From positions 1-22,318 of the forward strand of contig CASDHD010000010.1 in the NCBI GenBank assembly GCA_949280095.1: a stretch of 22,318 nt of DNA, written 5' to 3'. The first letter of the stretch is position 1, and every line of letters begins with the position of its first letter. Under the pieces are notes generated by a model. The model was not told the DNA's origin. It ran no database searches and was given only the letters and a program-made list of their open reading frames with translations. Shown here in pieces: positions 5,856 to 14,249 of the stretch. Source of the DNA: an uncultured Bacilli bacterium (GTDB taxonomy: Bacteria; Bacillota_I; Bacilli_A; RF39; UBA660). The position numbers and the translations under genes were made by a program.

Positions 5856-8231
5856 TTATTTTTTTATACTACCTTCCCAAGTCCAATTAAGAACTTCTGG
5901 CATGTCTATTCCATTTTCCTTTACATACTCTGCATGTTTGATAAGCATCTCTTTACAATATTCTGCACAATAAGCACCTTTGCTTTCAAAAGCAGGAAGA
6001 TGTTTTAATGCAAGTAATACTAAATTAAAACGATCCACTTTATTTAAAACTCTCATGTCAAATGAAGTTGTAATACTTCCTTCTTCGTTATAGCCACGAA
6101 CATGCATATTTTTATTTGTTCTTCTATATGTTAGCTCATGAATTAAATTCGGATATCCATGAAAAGCAAATATAATTGGTTTATCTTGGGTGAAAATCAT
6201 ATCATAATCTTTATCGCATAGACCATGTGGATGCAAAGAATCAGATTGTATTTTCATTAAATCTACAACATTAACAAAACGCAATTTTAACTCTGGAATA
6301 TACTCTCTTAAAATACTGACAGCTGCTAGCCCTTCTAAAGTTGGCATATCCCCACAAGTAGCAATTATAAGATCAGGTTCTGTTCCTTTATCGTTACTAG
6401 CAAATCCCCAAATTCCTATTCCCTTACTGCAATGGATTTCCGCTTCTTTCATTGTCATCCATTGTGGTTTTGGATGCTTGCTTGCAATAATTACATTCAC
6501 ATAGTTTTTTGTTTGCATAACATGATGAAAACAAGAAATTAAAGTATTAGCATCTGGCGGTAAATAGGCACGAACAATACTAGCCTTTTTCGTCATAATA
6601 TGGTTTAAGAAACCAGGATCTTGATGTGTATAACCGTTATGATCTTGTTGCCATACATGGCTTGTTAATAAAAGATTTAAAGAAGCTATAGGAACTCTCC
6701 AAGAAACATCTCCAGCCATTTTAAGCCACTTTGCATGTTGACTTACCATAGAATCTACAACTCGCACAAATGCTTCATAACTATGAAAAAAACCATGTCT
6801 TCCTGTTAATAAGTAACCCTCTAACCATCCTTCACAAGCATGTTCAGATAAATAAGAATCCATAACAACTCCGTCATTGGCTAAGTATTCATCCGTTTGT
6901 AAAGTTTTTGTATTCCATCTTCTATCTGTAACATCAAATATTTTATTTAAACGATTAGATAAAGCTTCATCAGGCCCAAAAATCCGAAAATTTCTTTTCT
7001 CCGCATTTGCTTCAATTAAAGACTTAACATAAACTCCTAATTCACTCATATCTTGGGCAAGTAAACTTCCAGGTTTTAAAACATCCACACCAAACTTATG
7101 AAAATCTGGCATTGTAAGTGGAATTAACAATTGACCACCATTGGCATGAGGATTTGATCCCATTCTTTGATAACTTACAGGAGCTAAATCTTTGTATGTT
7201 TTCTTTAACTTTCCTTCTTTGGTAAACAATTCTTCTGGATGATAACTTCTTAACCATTCTTCCAAGCGTTTTAAACTTTCAGGATGTTCTTTCGTTACTT
7301 CAATAGGAATTTGATGTGCTCGAAAACTACCTTCTATTTTCTTGCCATCAATTTCTTTTGGTCCAGTCCAACCTTTTGGAGTGCGTAAAACAATCATGGG
7401 CCAAACAACTCTCTCGGAATTATTATTTTTACGAGCGTATTTTTGAATCTCTTTTATTTTTTCAATGACAACATCTAAAACACATGCCATATCTTCATGC
7501 ATTTTCATTTGATCTTCCCCAGTTACATAAAAAGGTTCCCAGCCATAACCACGCAATAATGCATCTAATTCTGGATCACTAATACGTGATAAAACTGTAG
7601 GATTTGATATCTTATAACCATTTAAATGTAAAATTGGTAAAACCGCTCCATCCGTAACAGGATTTAAAAATTTATTTGAATGCCAACTAGTAGCAAGTGG
7701 TCCTGTTTCAGCCTCTCCATCTCCTATTACACATGCTGCAATTAAACTAGGATTATCAAATACTGCACCAAAAGCATGTAATAAGCTATAACCAAGTTCT
7801 CCACCTTCATTAATCGAACCTGGCGTTTCAGGAGTCGCATGTGAACCAATTCCTTTTGGAAAACTAAATTGCTTACATAGTTTCTTTAAGCCCTCTTTAT
7901 CTTCCGTAATTTCAGGATAAAACTCACTATAACTTCCCTCTAAATACGTATTAGACACAACTGCTTGTCCACCATGACCTGGTCCACAAATATAAATCAT
8001 ATTTAAATTATATTTTTTTATAACACGATTTAGATGTACATAAGCAAAGTTTTGTCCTGGAACAGTTCCCCAGTGTCCTACTAATTTAGGTTTAATATCA
8101 TCAAAAGTAAGTTCCCTTTCTAAAAGCGGATTATCCTTTAAATACAACTGCGCAACACTCAAATAATTTGCTGCTCTAAAATAACCATCTAACTTTTGTA
8201 CCATCTCTTTCGATAAAGTTTTATCTTGCAT
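5856..8231 (-). CDS. xfp: Xylulose-5-phosphate/fructose-6-phosphate phosphoketolase
   Basis: Thiamine-diphosphate enzyme that splits xylulose 5-phosphate (or fructose 6-phosphate) with phosphate into acetyl phosphate plus glyceraldehyde 3-phosphate (or erythrose 4-phosphate). It is the key step of heterolactic and bifid-shunt sugar fermentation in the cytoplasm. The 791-residue length is normal for the family. Visible signatures are GHWGTVPGQN (52-61), GPGHGGQ (83-89), SHATPETPGSINEGGELGYSL (around 130-150) and the ThDP-binding GDGEAETGPLATSWHSNKFLNP (170 onward). The C-terminal third includes the expected TTxFDM-type motif (ITTSFDMRVLNK). The ATG at 8231 is preceded by a modest AGGG. The gene stands alone with its own promoter and terminator. 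It suggests a fermentative organism that makes ATP through acetyl phosphate and acetate kinase. Confidence 0.97.
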   Translation of the reverse strand: MQDKTLSKEMVQKLDGYFRAANYLSVAQLYLKDNPLLERELTFDDIKPKLVGHWGTVPGQNFAYVHLNRVIKKYNLNMIYICGPGHGGQAVVSNTYLEGSYSEFYPEITEDKEGLKKLCKQFSFPKGIGSHATPETPGSINEGGELGYSLLHAFGAVFDNPSLIAACVIGDGEAETGPLATSWHSNKFLNPVTDGAVLPILHLNGYKISNPTVLSRISDPELDALLRGYGWEPFYVTGEDQMKMHEDMACVLDVVIEKIKEIQKYARKNNNSERVVWPMIVLRTPKGWTGPKEIDGKKIEGSFRAHQIPIEVTKEHPESLKRLEEWLRSYHPEELFTKEGKLKKTYKDLAPVSYQRMGSNPHANGGQLLIPLTMPDFHKFGVDVLKPGSLLAQDMSELGVYVKSLIEANAEKRNFRIFGPDEALSNRLNKIFDVTDRRWNTKTLQTDEYLANDGVVMDSYLSEHACEGWLEGYLLTGRHGFFHSYEAFVRVVDSMVSQHAKWLKMAGDVSWRVPIASLNLLLTSHVWQQDHNGYTHQDPGFLNHIMTKKASIVRAYLPPDANTLISCFHHVMQTKNYVNVIIASKHPKPQWMTMKEAEIHCSKGIGIWGFASNDKGTEPDLIIATCGDMPTLEGLAAVSILREYIPELKLRFVNVVDLMKIQSDSLHPHGLCDKDYDMIFTQDKPIIFAFHGYPNLIHELTYRRTNKNMHVRGYNEEGSITTSFDMRVLNKVDRFNLVLLALKHLPAFESKGAYCAEYCKEMLIKHAEYVKENGIDMPEVLNWTWEGSIKK

Positions 8232-8254
8232 TTTATCAACCCTATTCTTTATTT

Positions 8255-8283
8255 AGTATACTATAATCCGAGTAAAATATCAA
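8255..8283 (-). promoter_or_regulatory. Promoter of xfp
   Basis: TTGATA (8278-8283), a 17-base spacer and TATACT (8255-8260) on the minus strand, about 24 bases before the start codon. Confidence 0.7.
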
Positions 8284-8329
8284 AATAAAGATAACAAGCA
8301 TTAAAATCAAATTTTAAATAAATGACATC

Positions 8330-8360
8330 TAAAAAAACACCTTTACAAAAAAGGCATTTT
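8330..8360 (-). terminator. Terminator of the surface-glycan gene group
   Basis: On the minus strand AAAATGCCTTT (8350-8360) pairs with AAAGGTGTTTT (8334-8344), 11 bp with two G-U pairs and a 5-nt loop, followed by more T. It sits directly after the phosphoglycerol transferase stop. Confidence 0.8.
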
Positions 8361-8363
8361 ATA

Positions 8364-9905
8364 TCATTTTTTTTCTTCTATTTCTTCTTGCTCTTTCATA
8401 ATTTCATAGTAAGTTCCTTGCATAAAATTTTTATTGTAATAATTAGACTTTTTAGCAAGTTCTTCTTCTAAATAATCTACACCTAATTCTTCTGCTAAGG
8501 ATTGTTTCTCAGAAAAAAGATTTGTTCCCAAACCAAGTCGATTCCCTTCAATTTGGACACCTAAACTAGCTAGTGTTGTTGGAAAAATATCATAATTGTT
8601 AAAAACTCTATTTTTACTATTATTAGCTTCTACTTTAGAATTGATAAAAACATTATAAGTATTTCGACTTGAATTATTTAAATAATCTACTATATTTCCT
8701 TGCATCGTAGGATGATCCCCACTTAAAATGATTACAGTATTTTCATAAAAATCTTGTTTTTGAATCCAACGAACAAAATCAACTACCATACTATCACTAC
8801 AAGAAATTGCATTTGCATAAGGATAAGTATATTTTGCATTACAAGAACTATCCAAGTATCCATCAACAGCATGTGTATCTACGGTTAATAATGTAAAATT
8901 AAAAGGTTCTTCTTTCCTTGCTAATTGATTTAATTCTGCTTTAGCAAACTCAAATAATTTTTTATCCTCAAAACCCCAAAATTCGTAATAATCTGAACTT
9001 ATTTTTTTATTTTCATGTGCCCACGCTAAATCTAATATTTGATAATTACCATGCTCGGTTAAATATTGATCTCTTCCTGCAAATTCTTTGGGAGATCCCA
9101 TCATAAAGACTTGATTATATCCTTCACTTTCCAAAACATCCCCTAAAGAAGTAATTCCAGGCAAAAATCTTTTATAATGGTTGTATTCATTTCCATCTAT
9201 ACTTACTTTAAAAGGAACGCCTGTTGTTTGAGAAACAATCCCCGCAATTGTCCAACCAGTTCCATAAGCAGAATAAGTTCCACCCAAATAATCAGTATTT
9301 GAAAAATTCAAATTTTCTTTGGCCAGTTTTTCTAAATTAGGAATCATATTCACTTTTTGATCATCAATGGTTACATCTCTAAAACCCATTTCCATAGATT
9401 CTAAATAAATAAAAATTAAATTTGTTTTTTCCTCTGGAAATTCGATTTGTACTTTATTAGGATTTATATAATAATTTTCAAAAATTTTACTATTTTCCTT
9501 TTGATTCTTTAAATAAGTAAAAGTTCCAATAGAATTTAGTGAATATAAAACAAGAAAAATAAAAATGATAATACTATATGAAATACTATTTAAAAGTGGA
9601 AAAAAAGGAATTTTAAAACACTTTTCTTTCTTCTTGTATTGAATCTTCATAGAAGATGTTCTTTTTATCTTTATAAAAAGAGGAATGGAAAGAATGAAAG
9701 TTAATAATAAAGCAAATGGTAAACAATATCTTACTCCATGAATTAGAATATCATCACTTGTTCCTTCAGAAAATCTTAAACTATATAATAATTGTTCAAA
9801 CTTTGCATCTCCAAATTCATTTTTTATATACACACTAAGAGCAAAAGTAACTGTAGAAAGAAATAGGAAAGCAATACTAATTATCTTTTCTATTTTTGGT
9901 TTCAA
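8364..9905 (-). CDS. Membrane phosphoglycerol transferase, LtaS/OpgB (MdoB) sulfatase family
   Basis: A 513-residue polytopic enzyme of the alkaline-phosphatase/sulfatase fold. Three or four N-terminal helices (about 7-27, 60-80, 104-125) are followed by an extracellular catalytic domain. Metal and catalytic residues visible are Glu169 in IYLESME, the nucleophile region YSAYGTGWTIAGIVSQTTGVP (Thr216 or Thr219), THAVDG at about 344-349 and the Asp397-His398 pair in SGDHPTM. The GTGWTIAG signature matches OpgB-type phosphoglycerol transferases better than LtaS polymerases. The likely job is moving sn-glycerol-1-phosphate from phosphatidylglycerol onto a surface glycan or glycolipid. The start is TTG (9905), with GTGGAGG seven bases upstream, overlapping the preceding gene by 29 bases, so translation is coupled. 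The C-terminus ends in an acidic Glu-rich tail. The exact acceptor is unknown, but it is probably the product of the neighbouring polymerase-glycosyltransferase. Confidence 0.85.
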   Translation of the reverse strand: MKPKIEKIISIAFLFLSTVTFALSVYIKNEFGDAKFEQLLYSLRFSEGTSDDILIHGVRYCLPFALLLTFILSIPLFIKIKRTSSMKIQYKKKEKCFKIPFFPLLNSISYSIIIFIFLVLYSLNSIGTFTYLKNQKENSKIFENYYINPNKVQIEFPEEKTNLIFIYLESMEMGFRDVTIDDQKVNMIPNLEKLAKENLNFSNTDYLGGTYSAYGTGWTIAGIVSQTTGVPFKVSIDGNEYNHYKRFLPGITSLGDVLESEGYNQVFMMGSPKEFAGRDQYLTEHGNYQILDLAWAHENKKISSDYYEFWGFEDKKLFEFAKAELNQLARKEEPFNFTLLTVDTHAVDGYLDSSCNAKYTYPYANAISCSDSMVVDFVRWIQKQDFYENTVIILSGDHPTMQGNIVDYLNNSSRNTYNVFINSKVEANNSKNRVFNNYDIFPTTLASLGVQIEGNRLGLGTNLFSEKQSLAEELGVDYLEEELAKKSNYYNKNFMQGTYYEIMKEQEEIEEKK

Positions 9906-10203
9906 CTTCTACCTCCACATTTTTTACAAAGCCAACTTTTGTAAAACCAAGTATCATAGCAATTATACTTGCAACTACTACATATTTAACAAAAACTCCT
10001 GGATAAAGCGTTATCATTTCTGGCATATTTTCTTTAACTTTAAAAATATAGACCATAAAAATAACTGTAATCATATTATTGAATAAACAATAAATCCCAT
10101 AATTTATTAAATCATCTATTCTAAAATTTTTCTTTTTTAAACATTTTCTCTCTATAGCAATTGAAACTAAAGCTGGGCATAGAATACTAACAACTTCAAA
10201 CAT
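9877..10203 (-). CDS. Small three-helix membrane protein of the glycan locus
   Basis: A 108-residue protein with hydrophobic segments at about 1-17, 33-53 and 70-88, an internal basic stretch ERKCLKKKNFR and a charged C-terminus VEVEVETKNRKDN. I do not recognise a named family. It is translated from ATG 10203 after GAGGT, and its last 29 bases overlap the phosphoglycerol transferase gene. Tight coupling suggests a subunit, an accessory factor or a lipid-linked glycan handling partner of that enzyme; this is inference from position only. Confidence 0.75.
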   Translation of the reverse strand: MFEVVSILCPALVSIAIERKCLKKKNFRIDDLINYGIYCLFNNMITVIFMVYIFKVKENMPEMITLYPGVFVKYVVVASIIAMILGFTKVGFVKNVEVEVETKNRKDN

Positions 10204-10226
10204 ATTTTGAACCTCTTTCTATAATC

Positions 10227-10235
10227 ATTATAACA
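10227..10235 (-). promoter_or_regulatory. Extended -10 promoter for the small membrane protein and phosphoglycerol transferase
   Basis: TGTTATAAT on the minus strand is a perfect extended -10. No clear -35 is seen at the right spacing. It is about 24 bases before the ATG at 10203. Confidence 0.55.
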
Positions 10236-10267
10236 TGGAAAAAATTTGCATTTCTATCTATTTTTCT

Positions 10268-12448
10268 TTATTTCTTAAAAACTTCTAAAATAATCTTTTT
10301 TGTAGCTTCATAGCTATATTCTTCACTTTTTTTTCGGGCATTTTTAGTCACTTTACTTTTCTCCCTAGCCGTCAATTCTAAGGATAATTCTATTTTTGTT
10401 GCTAATTCTTTATAACTTTCGGGATTAAAAGTTAAGCTATTTTCTTCATTTATCAAGTAATCACTAGGTCCAAATTGATTACTTCCAATAACTAAAACTT
10501 CACAAGCCATTGCTTCTAATCCTGTAAGTCCAAGAGATTCACTTTTCATTCTCGTTGGATAAATAAAAGCTTCTAATACATTGTAAATATTTACTAATTC
10601 TTCTTGACTAACTAAAGGCTTTCGAATAATTTTTCTTTCTAATTTATATTTCTTGATTAAAGCATTACATTTCTCTTCTTCACTGCCACTTCCAATAAGC
10701 AAAAATCTTATGTTAGTACACTTTTTCTTTTTGTTTAGTTCGTCGATAGCTTTTATAAAAGTATCATAACCTTTATCTTTTTCTAAACGTGCTACAAAGC
10801 CATAATATTTGTACTTATTATCAAGTCCAGCATTTTTCAAAGCCGTTTTTTTATTGATTTTTTTAAATTTTTCTATATCAACTCCACCTGATGGATAAAT
10901 CACAATTTTATCTTTTGGAAGTTTATACTCTTTTGTTAAAATATTGGCAAAGTAACTTGATGGTGCAATTACTACATCTGCCCCTCTTAAAAATAATTTA
11001 CTTAGTTTCATATAATTTTTATCTACCTTGGTATCTGGTACTAAATCATTACCATGTACATTTAATACTAATTTTGCTCTTGATGTTATAGCTGGTATAA
11101 AAACTCCTGCTGTTGTATGAGAAATAAAATGTACATAAATATAATCATAATTATGAAATAGTGCTTTTAACAAAGAAGAACCACACATTTTAATATAAGC
11201 CACTAATTTTTTTACTTTACCAGTTGTTTTGTGCATAACTACTAAGTCTATCGAATATTCTTCTTTTAAGATATCATAGGTATTTTTAACAAAAATTCCA
11301 TAATGAGGGTGATTTTCATCAGGATACATATTGCTTACTAGAAGAATATCTTTTTGCATAACACCATTGTCATTTTTAGAAATTAAAAATAACAAACTTA
11401 AAAACAAAATAACATAAGGATTTATAAGTACATTTCCTAAACAAGAAATACAAAGGAAAAAGATAAAAATACCTTTATAATTTTTTTTGAGTTCACTATT
11501 CTTTAATACATAAGCGAAAAAGAAAAAATAAAAAATTAGTCCCAAAATTCCAATACTATAAAAAACATCGAAAATATCATTTTCTACTTTTTTAGTTTCT
11601 AGTTTATCTATTTCAAGCCCTAGTACTTTTTCAAGCGCTTCGCTATTTACATAAGTTTTCTGTCTATTCTTAATATTCTCTAGACGTCCGCTTAATAGAG
11701 AATTGCTATGTGAATAACTGAATAATTCTTGCATATTAACCTGATTATGGATATCGTTAGTTACAATTTGCTTAGGGATATAAACCGATAGACAAAGACA
11801 TAAAACTAATAAAGTAATGAGTACTTTAAATCGGTTCTTTTGACAATATATAACTATTTTTTTTAAGTTTAAAAATGTAAAATATAAAATAAGGAAAAAC
11901 AAACTAAAGTAAAAACTTTTTGCATGAATAACAACAGCAAGTAGGCAAAAGAAAATAAAGTAAATTCCTTTCAATAAATAGCTTTTGCTTTCTATTATAT
12001 AAATCATGGAAACGCTGATAAACAATAGGAATAAATTAAATAAAGATACATCTGTTTTCAAATGAAAAATAAGAGTTAAAAAATAAAGAAAGATATATAT
12101 AAGAGAAAGTATTGTCATCGTTTTCTTTGTTACTTTTTCATTCTCATAATTGGAAAAGAAAAGAATGAAAATTGGCAATGCAAAAATAGTTAAGGTGTTA
12201 ATAACTTCTAACCATGGTGTACTGTGATTTATAAATACAAAACAGAAATAAATAAAAAAATAAATCCCAAGTACACCATACACCTTTGTATGTTTTTTAT
12301 TTTTTATTGTAAAAGCAATTGCATACAAAAGAAAGAATCCTTTTATCCCTAAAGAAATATTATAAAGTATAGGATTTAAAAATGACAAAAAATCTATTAT
12401 TGGTAATAAAAATAAACATAATCTAAACCAATCTCTTTTTTTCAACAT
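10268..12448 (-). CDS. Fusion of an O-antigen polymerase/ligase-like membrane domain and a GT4 glycosyltransferase
   Basis: A 726-residue two-part protein. Residues 1 to about 350 are strongly hydrophobic, with ten or more predicted helices and one large loop (the stretch containing SHSNSLLSGRLENIKN), the layout of Wzy/WaaL-like O-antigen polymerases or ligases. Residues 364-726 form a complete GT-B glycosyltransferase of family 4, with ILLVSNMYPDENHPHYGIFV at the N-lobe, HGNDLVPDT, GFVARLEKDKGYDTFIKA and the ESLGLTGLE (E-x7-E) sugar-nucleotide motif at 637-645. An internal ATG at 11359 lies exactly at the domain border without a good SD, so a true fusion is more likely than two genes. The ATG at 12448 has GAGGAG nine bases upstream; the earlier ATG at 12490 does not. 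The catalytic part would be cytoplasmic, making a surface polysaccharide or glycolipid; the sugar donor is unknown. Confidence 0.85.
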   Translation of the reverse strand: MLKKRDWFRLCLFLLPIIDFLSFLNPILYNISLGIKGFFLLYAIAFTIKNKKHTKVYGVLGIYFFIYFCFVFINHSTPWLEVINTLTIFALPIFILFFSNYENEKVTKKTMTILSLIYIFLYFLTLIFHLKTDVSLFNLFLLFISVSMIYIIESKSYLLKGIYFIFFCLLAVVIHAKSFYFSLFFLILYFTFLNLKKIVIYCQKNRFKVLITLLVLCLCLSVYIPKQIVTNDIHNQVNMQELFSYSHSNSLLSGRLENIKNRQKTYVNSEALEKVLGLEIDKLETKKVENDIFDVFYSIGILGLIFYFFFFAYVLKNSELKKNYKGIFIFFLCISCLGNVLINPYVILFLSLLFLISKNDNGVMQKDILLVSNMYPDENHPHYGIFVKNTYDILKEEYSIDLVVMHKTTGKVKKLVAYIKMCGSSLLKALFHNYDYIYVHFISHTTAGVFIPAITSRAKLVLNVHGNDLVPDTKVDKNYMKLSKLFLRGADVVIAPSSYFANILTKEYKLPKDKIVIYPSGGVDIEKFKKINKKTALKNAGLDNKYKYYGFVARLEKDKGYDTFIKAIDELNKKKKCTNIRFLLIGSGSEEEKCNALIKKYKLERKIIRKPLVSQEELVNIYNVLEAFIYPTRMKSESLGLTGLEAMACEVLVIGSNQFGPSDYLINEENSLTFNPESYKELATKIELSLELTAREKSKVTKNARKKSEEYSYEATKKIILEVFKK

Positions 12449-12675
12449 AACAACATTCTCCTCGTATAAATTTTTTTGTAATCCATTCATAAATTAAATT
12501 AGCTATTTCCATTTCTTTATTTCTGTAAGTATGCCCTGTATTCTCTATTATTTTATATGTAAAACTAGGACAAGAAAAAGCTTTACTTTTTAAAAGTTCA
12601 ATATTTTTAAATATGTACCATAGGAAGTTTTAATCCATCTATAGTATAAGCATCACTAGTAAAATCTATATTCAT
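12423..12675 (-). pseudogene. Relic of an alpha/beta hydrolase
   Basis: A well-formed start (ATG 12675 after AGGAG) opens a frame reading MNIDFTSDAYTIDGLKLP and stopping at 12607. The next frame, shifted by one base, continues with LLKSKAFSCPSFTYKII then ENTGHTYRNKEMEIA and ANLIYEWI. The first part looks like the N-terminal strand of an alpha/beta hydrolase. The second looks like its C-terminal end with the catalytic His in GHT. The core with the nucleophile Ser and the acid is missing, so a large internal deletion plus frame loss is likely. The frame runs to a TAG at 12423 inside the next gene. The family assignment rests on short motifs only. Confidence 0.5.
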
Positions 12676-12710
12676 TTAAATTCTCCTGTTTATACTTTAT
12701 CACTTTATAT

Positions 12711-12746
12711 AAAAAAACTCGCAATCCCATTTCTAGATGCGAGTTT
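12711..12746 (-). terminator. Terminator after tRNA-His
   Basis: AAACTCGCA (minus strand, complement of 12738-12746) pairs perfectly with TGCGAGTTT (complement of 12715-12723), a 9-bp stem with a 14-nt loop, followed by a run of T. Confidence 0.9.
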
Positions 12747-12756
12747 ATTTTTTCAA

Positions 12757-12833
12757 TGGGGCGAAATATGGGGATCGAACCCATGCATACCGGAGCCACA
12801 ATCCGGCGTGTTAACCACTTCACCAATTCCGCC
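12757..12833 (-). tRNA. tRNA-His (anticodon GTG)
   Basis: A full cloverleaf on the minus strand. The anticodon stem CCGGA/TCCGG encloses TTGTGGC with anticodon GTG. The T arm carries GGGTTCGATCCCC. The acceptor stem GCGGAAT/ATTTCGC has seven pairs, and the extra G at -1 (12833) faces C73 (12760), the identity element of tRNA-His. CCA is encoded (12759-12757). It stands alone with its own promoter and terminator. Confidence 0.97.
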
Positions 12834-12845
12834 ATTTGTAGTATT

Positions 12846-12874
12846 AGAATAACAAATATTTGCTTAAATTGCAA
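12846..12874 (-). promoter_or_regulatory. Promoter of tRNA-His
   Basis: TTGCAA (12869-12874), 17 bases, TATTCT (12846-12851), about 13 bases before the mature 5' end. It overlaps the divergent promoter at 12860-12888. Confidence 0.65.
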
Positions 12875-12888
12875 GAGTATATTATAAT
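12860..12888 (+). promoter_or_regulatory. Promoter of the small membrane protein at 12909
   Basis: TTGCTT (12860-12865), 17 bases, TATAAT (12883-12888). It shares DNA with the divergent tRNA-His promoter, so the two may compete for polymerase. Confidence 0.7.
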
Positions 12889-12908
12889 GATTAAAGGATG
12901 TGATTGAT

Positions 12909-13115
12909 TTGATAACCCTGGACATTATCATCACCTTTGCAGAACAACTTATGGACTTTATACAAGGTACCTCAAAATTTTTTAACAAATTCTTCTCTAA
13001 CATACATGCATTTTTAAATCGCTTTATGGCAGATGAGGTCATACTAATATTTGGAATTTTAATTGCGGCATTCGTTGCCACCTTAATTTTTAGAGCAGTA
13101 ATTAATAAAAGATAA
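12909..13115 (+). CDS. Small single-pass membrane protein, TTG start
   Basis: A 68-residue protein of unknown family. An amphipathic, Phe-rich N-terminal half (FNKFFSNIHAFLNRF) is followed by one transmembrane helix (about 44-63, VILIFGILIAAFVATLIF) and a short basic C-terminus (RAVINKR). The start is taken as TTG 12909. AAAGGATGTGAT, a one-mismatch copy of the full anti-SD complement, lies upstream at proper spacing for it, whereas the in-frame GTG at 12900 falls inside that SD. The gene has its own promoter and a strong hairpin terminator, so it is probably expressed. Confidence 0.75.
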   Translation: MITLDIIITFAEQLMDFIQGTSKFFNKFFSNIHAFLNRFMADEVILIFGILIAAFVATLIFRAVINKR

Positions 13116-13116
13116 A

Positions 13117-13153
13117 AAAGAATAATTCTGAAACTTTGAATTATTCTTTTTCT
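13117..13153. terminator. Bidirectional terminator between convergent genes
   Basis: AAAGAATAATTC (13117-13128) and GAATTATTCTTT (13138-13149) form a perfect 12-bp stem with a 9-nt loop. T follows on the plus strand and A precedes it, so it works both ways. It overlaps the 3' end of the dehydrogenase gene. Confidence 0.85.
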
Positions 13154-14223
13154 ATGTATTTATGTAAAGGAAGAACACGGTACTTAAGTTCTGGCATTTC
13201 ACTTGTAGAAACAAAACCATTACGCGCATTAATAACATCTGGTATACGATTTACAATATCTGCACAAGTAAGCTCAACTGTACAAGGTTTATTAATAATC
13301 ATCGTCGTACTTGGTTCTCCTTCAATAGTCCAAGCGTTAACATCAAATTCTTCACTATTATATACTTTTCCAATACATTCTGCTTCGATAGTAATGCCTT
13401 CTTTTGTTTTAGCAGTTACAACAGCACTCATACCAGTTGCATCTCCTGATTTCACTGTCATATCTAAAGTACTAGAATAAATATCTTCTGGATTTGTTTG
13501 AGGAACACATTTTTGACTTATAGAAGTAATATGAAGTCCTAATTTATCTCCTAGCCATCCTGCAACATTCCACATATAACTAGGGGCAAATTCTCTATTT
13601 TCAATTAAGCTTTGTCTTTCTTCTTCACTCATTTTATCAACACTTGCAACATCGCGTTCAAACTCTTCTAACGTAAGTCCTGCTCCATGAGCACGCGCAA
13701 GAGCAATTCCATAATCTTCTACATTATAAGAACTACTTCCTTTAATCTTTTTAATCGTATGAGTAGAAGAAGCTAAGTTGCTAATTAAATTTCCCCAAAA
13801 AACATCTTGATAGCCACAACCTGTAATCGTAACTCCACCTGCTCTTGCAAGACTATCTAACTCTTTAAACAAACTTGGATTAGAATTACTTGCAAAGAAA
13901 GCCTCCTCACAAGTCGTAATCGCATTCACGTGGCATTTACAACAAATTCGTAATACATCTCCAATATCATTTAACAAACTCATTGTGGTTACTATCGCAA
14001 TATCTGGTTTTACCTCCATAAGACGTGCTTCTAACATGGTAATATCTTCAACTACTATATTTTTATCGTGAGTTTCCATAATAGAACCAATATCACTACC
14101 TATAACATTTTCACTTACATCAAACGCAAGAACAACCTCTGCTCCCTTCTCAATCGCATAGCGCATCGTGTACTTTGACATCTTGCCACACCCAATTTGA
14201 GCAATTCTAATTTTTCTTTCCAT
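13141..14223 (-). CDS. NAD(P)-dependent dehydrogenase of the 2,4-diaminopentanoate dehydrogenase / DapB-like family
   Basis: A 360-residue oxidoreductase. The N-terminal Rossmann domain carries RIAQIGCGKMSKYTMRYAIEKGAEVVLAFD (dinucleotide-binding glycines near residues 11-14). Family stretches follow, such as TTCEEAFFASNSNP, GGVTITGCGYQDVFWGNLI and YNVEDYGIALARAHGAGLTLEEFE. This subgroup resembles 2,4-diaminopentanoate dehydrogenase, which deaminates 2,4-diaminopentanoate in the oxidative ornithine pathway of clostridia. The other genes of that pathway (ornithine racemase, the B12-dependent aminomutase, the thiolase pair) are not here, so the substrate may differ. It is the last gene of an operon with the deoxyribosyltransferase-like and AAA+ genes (26 and 14 bases apart). 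The ATG is preceded by AGAGGG. Confidence 0.75.
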   Translation of the reverse strand: MERKIRIAQIGCGKMSKYTMRYAIEKGAEVVLAFDVSENVIGSDIGSIMETHDKNIVVEDITMLEARLMEVKPDIAIVTTMSLLNDIGDVLRICCKCHVNAITTCEEAFFASNSNPSLFKELDSLARAGGVTITGCGYQDVFWGNLISNLASSTHTIKKIKGSSSYNVEDYGIALARAHGAGLTLEEFERDVASVDKMSEEERQSLIENREFAPSYMWNVAGWLGDKLGLHITSISQKCVPQTNPEDIYSSTLDMTVKSGDATGMSAVVTAKTKEGITIEAECIGKVYNSEEFDVNAWTIEGEPSTTMIINKPCTVELTCADIVNRIPDVINARNGFVSTSEMPELKYRVLPLHKYIEKE

Positions 14224-14249
14224 TTTTCTATCCCTCTCTATTTTCTTTA

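Noticed and set aside
4751..8231. TGA read as tryptophan (Mycoplasma code)
   Set aside because: Trp is encoded by TGG throughout the intact genes, and the TGA in the Rpn gene coincides with a frameshift, not with a conserved Trp.
12656..13081. 141-codon open frame on the minus strand
   Set aside because: It reads straight through tRNA-His and its terminator, has no SD and no recognisable domain; it is a shadow.
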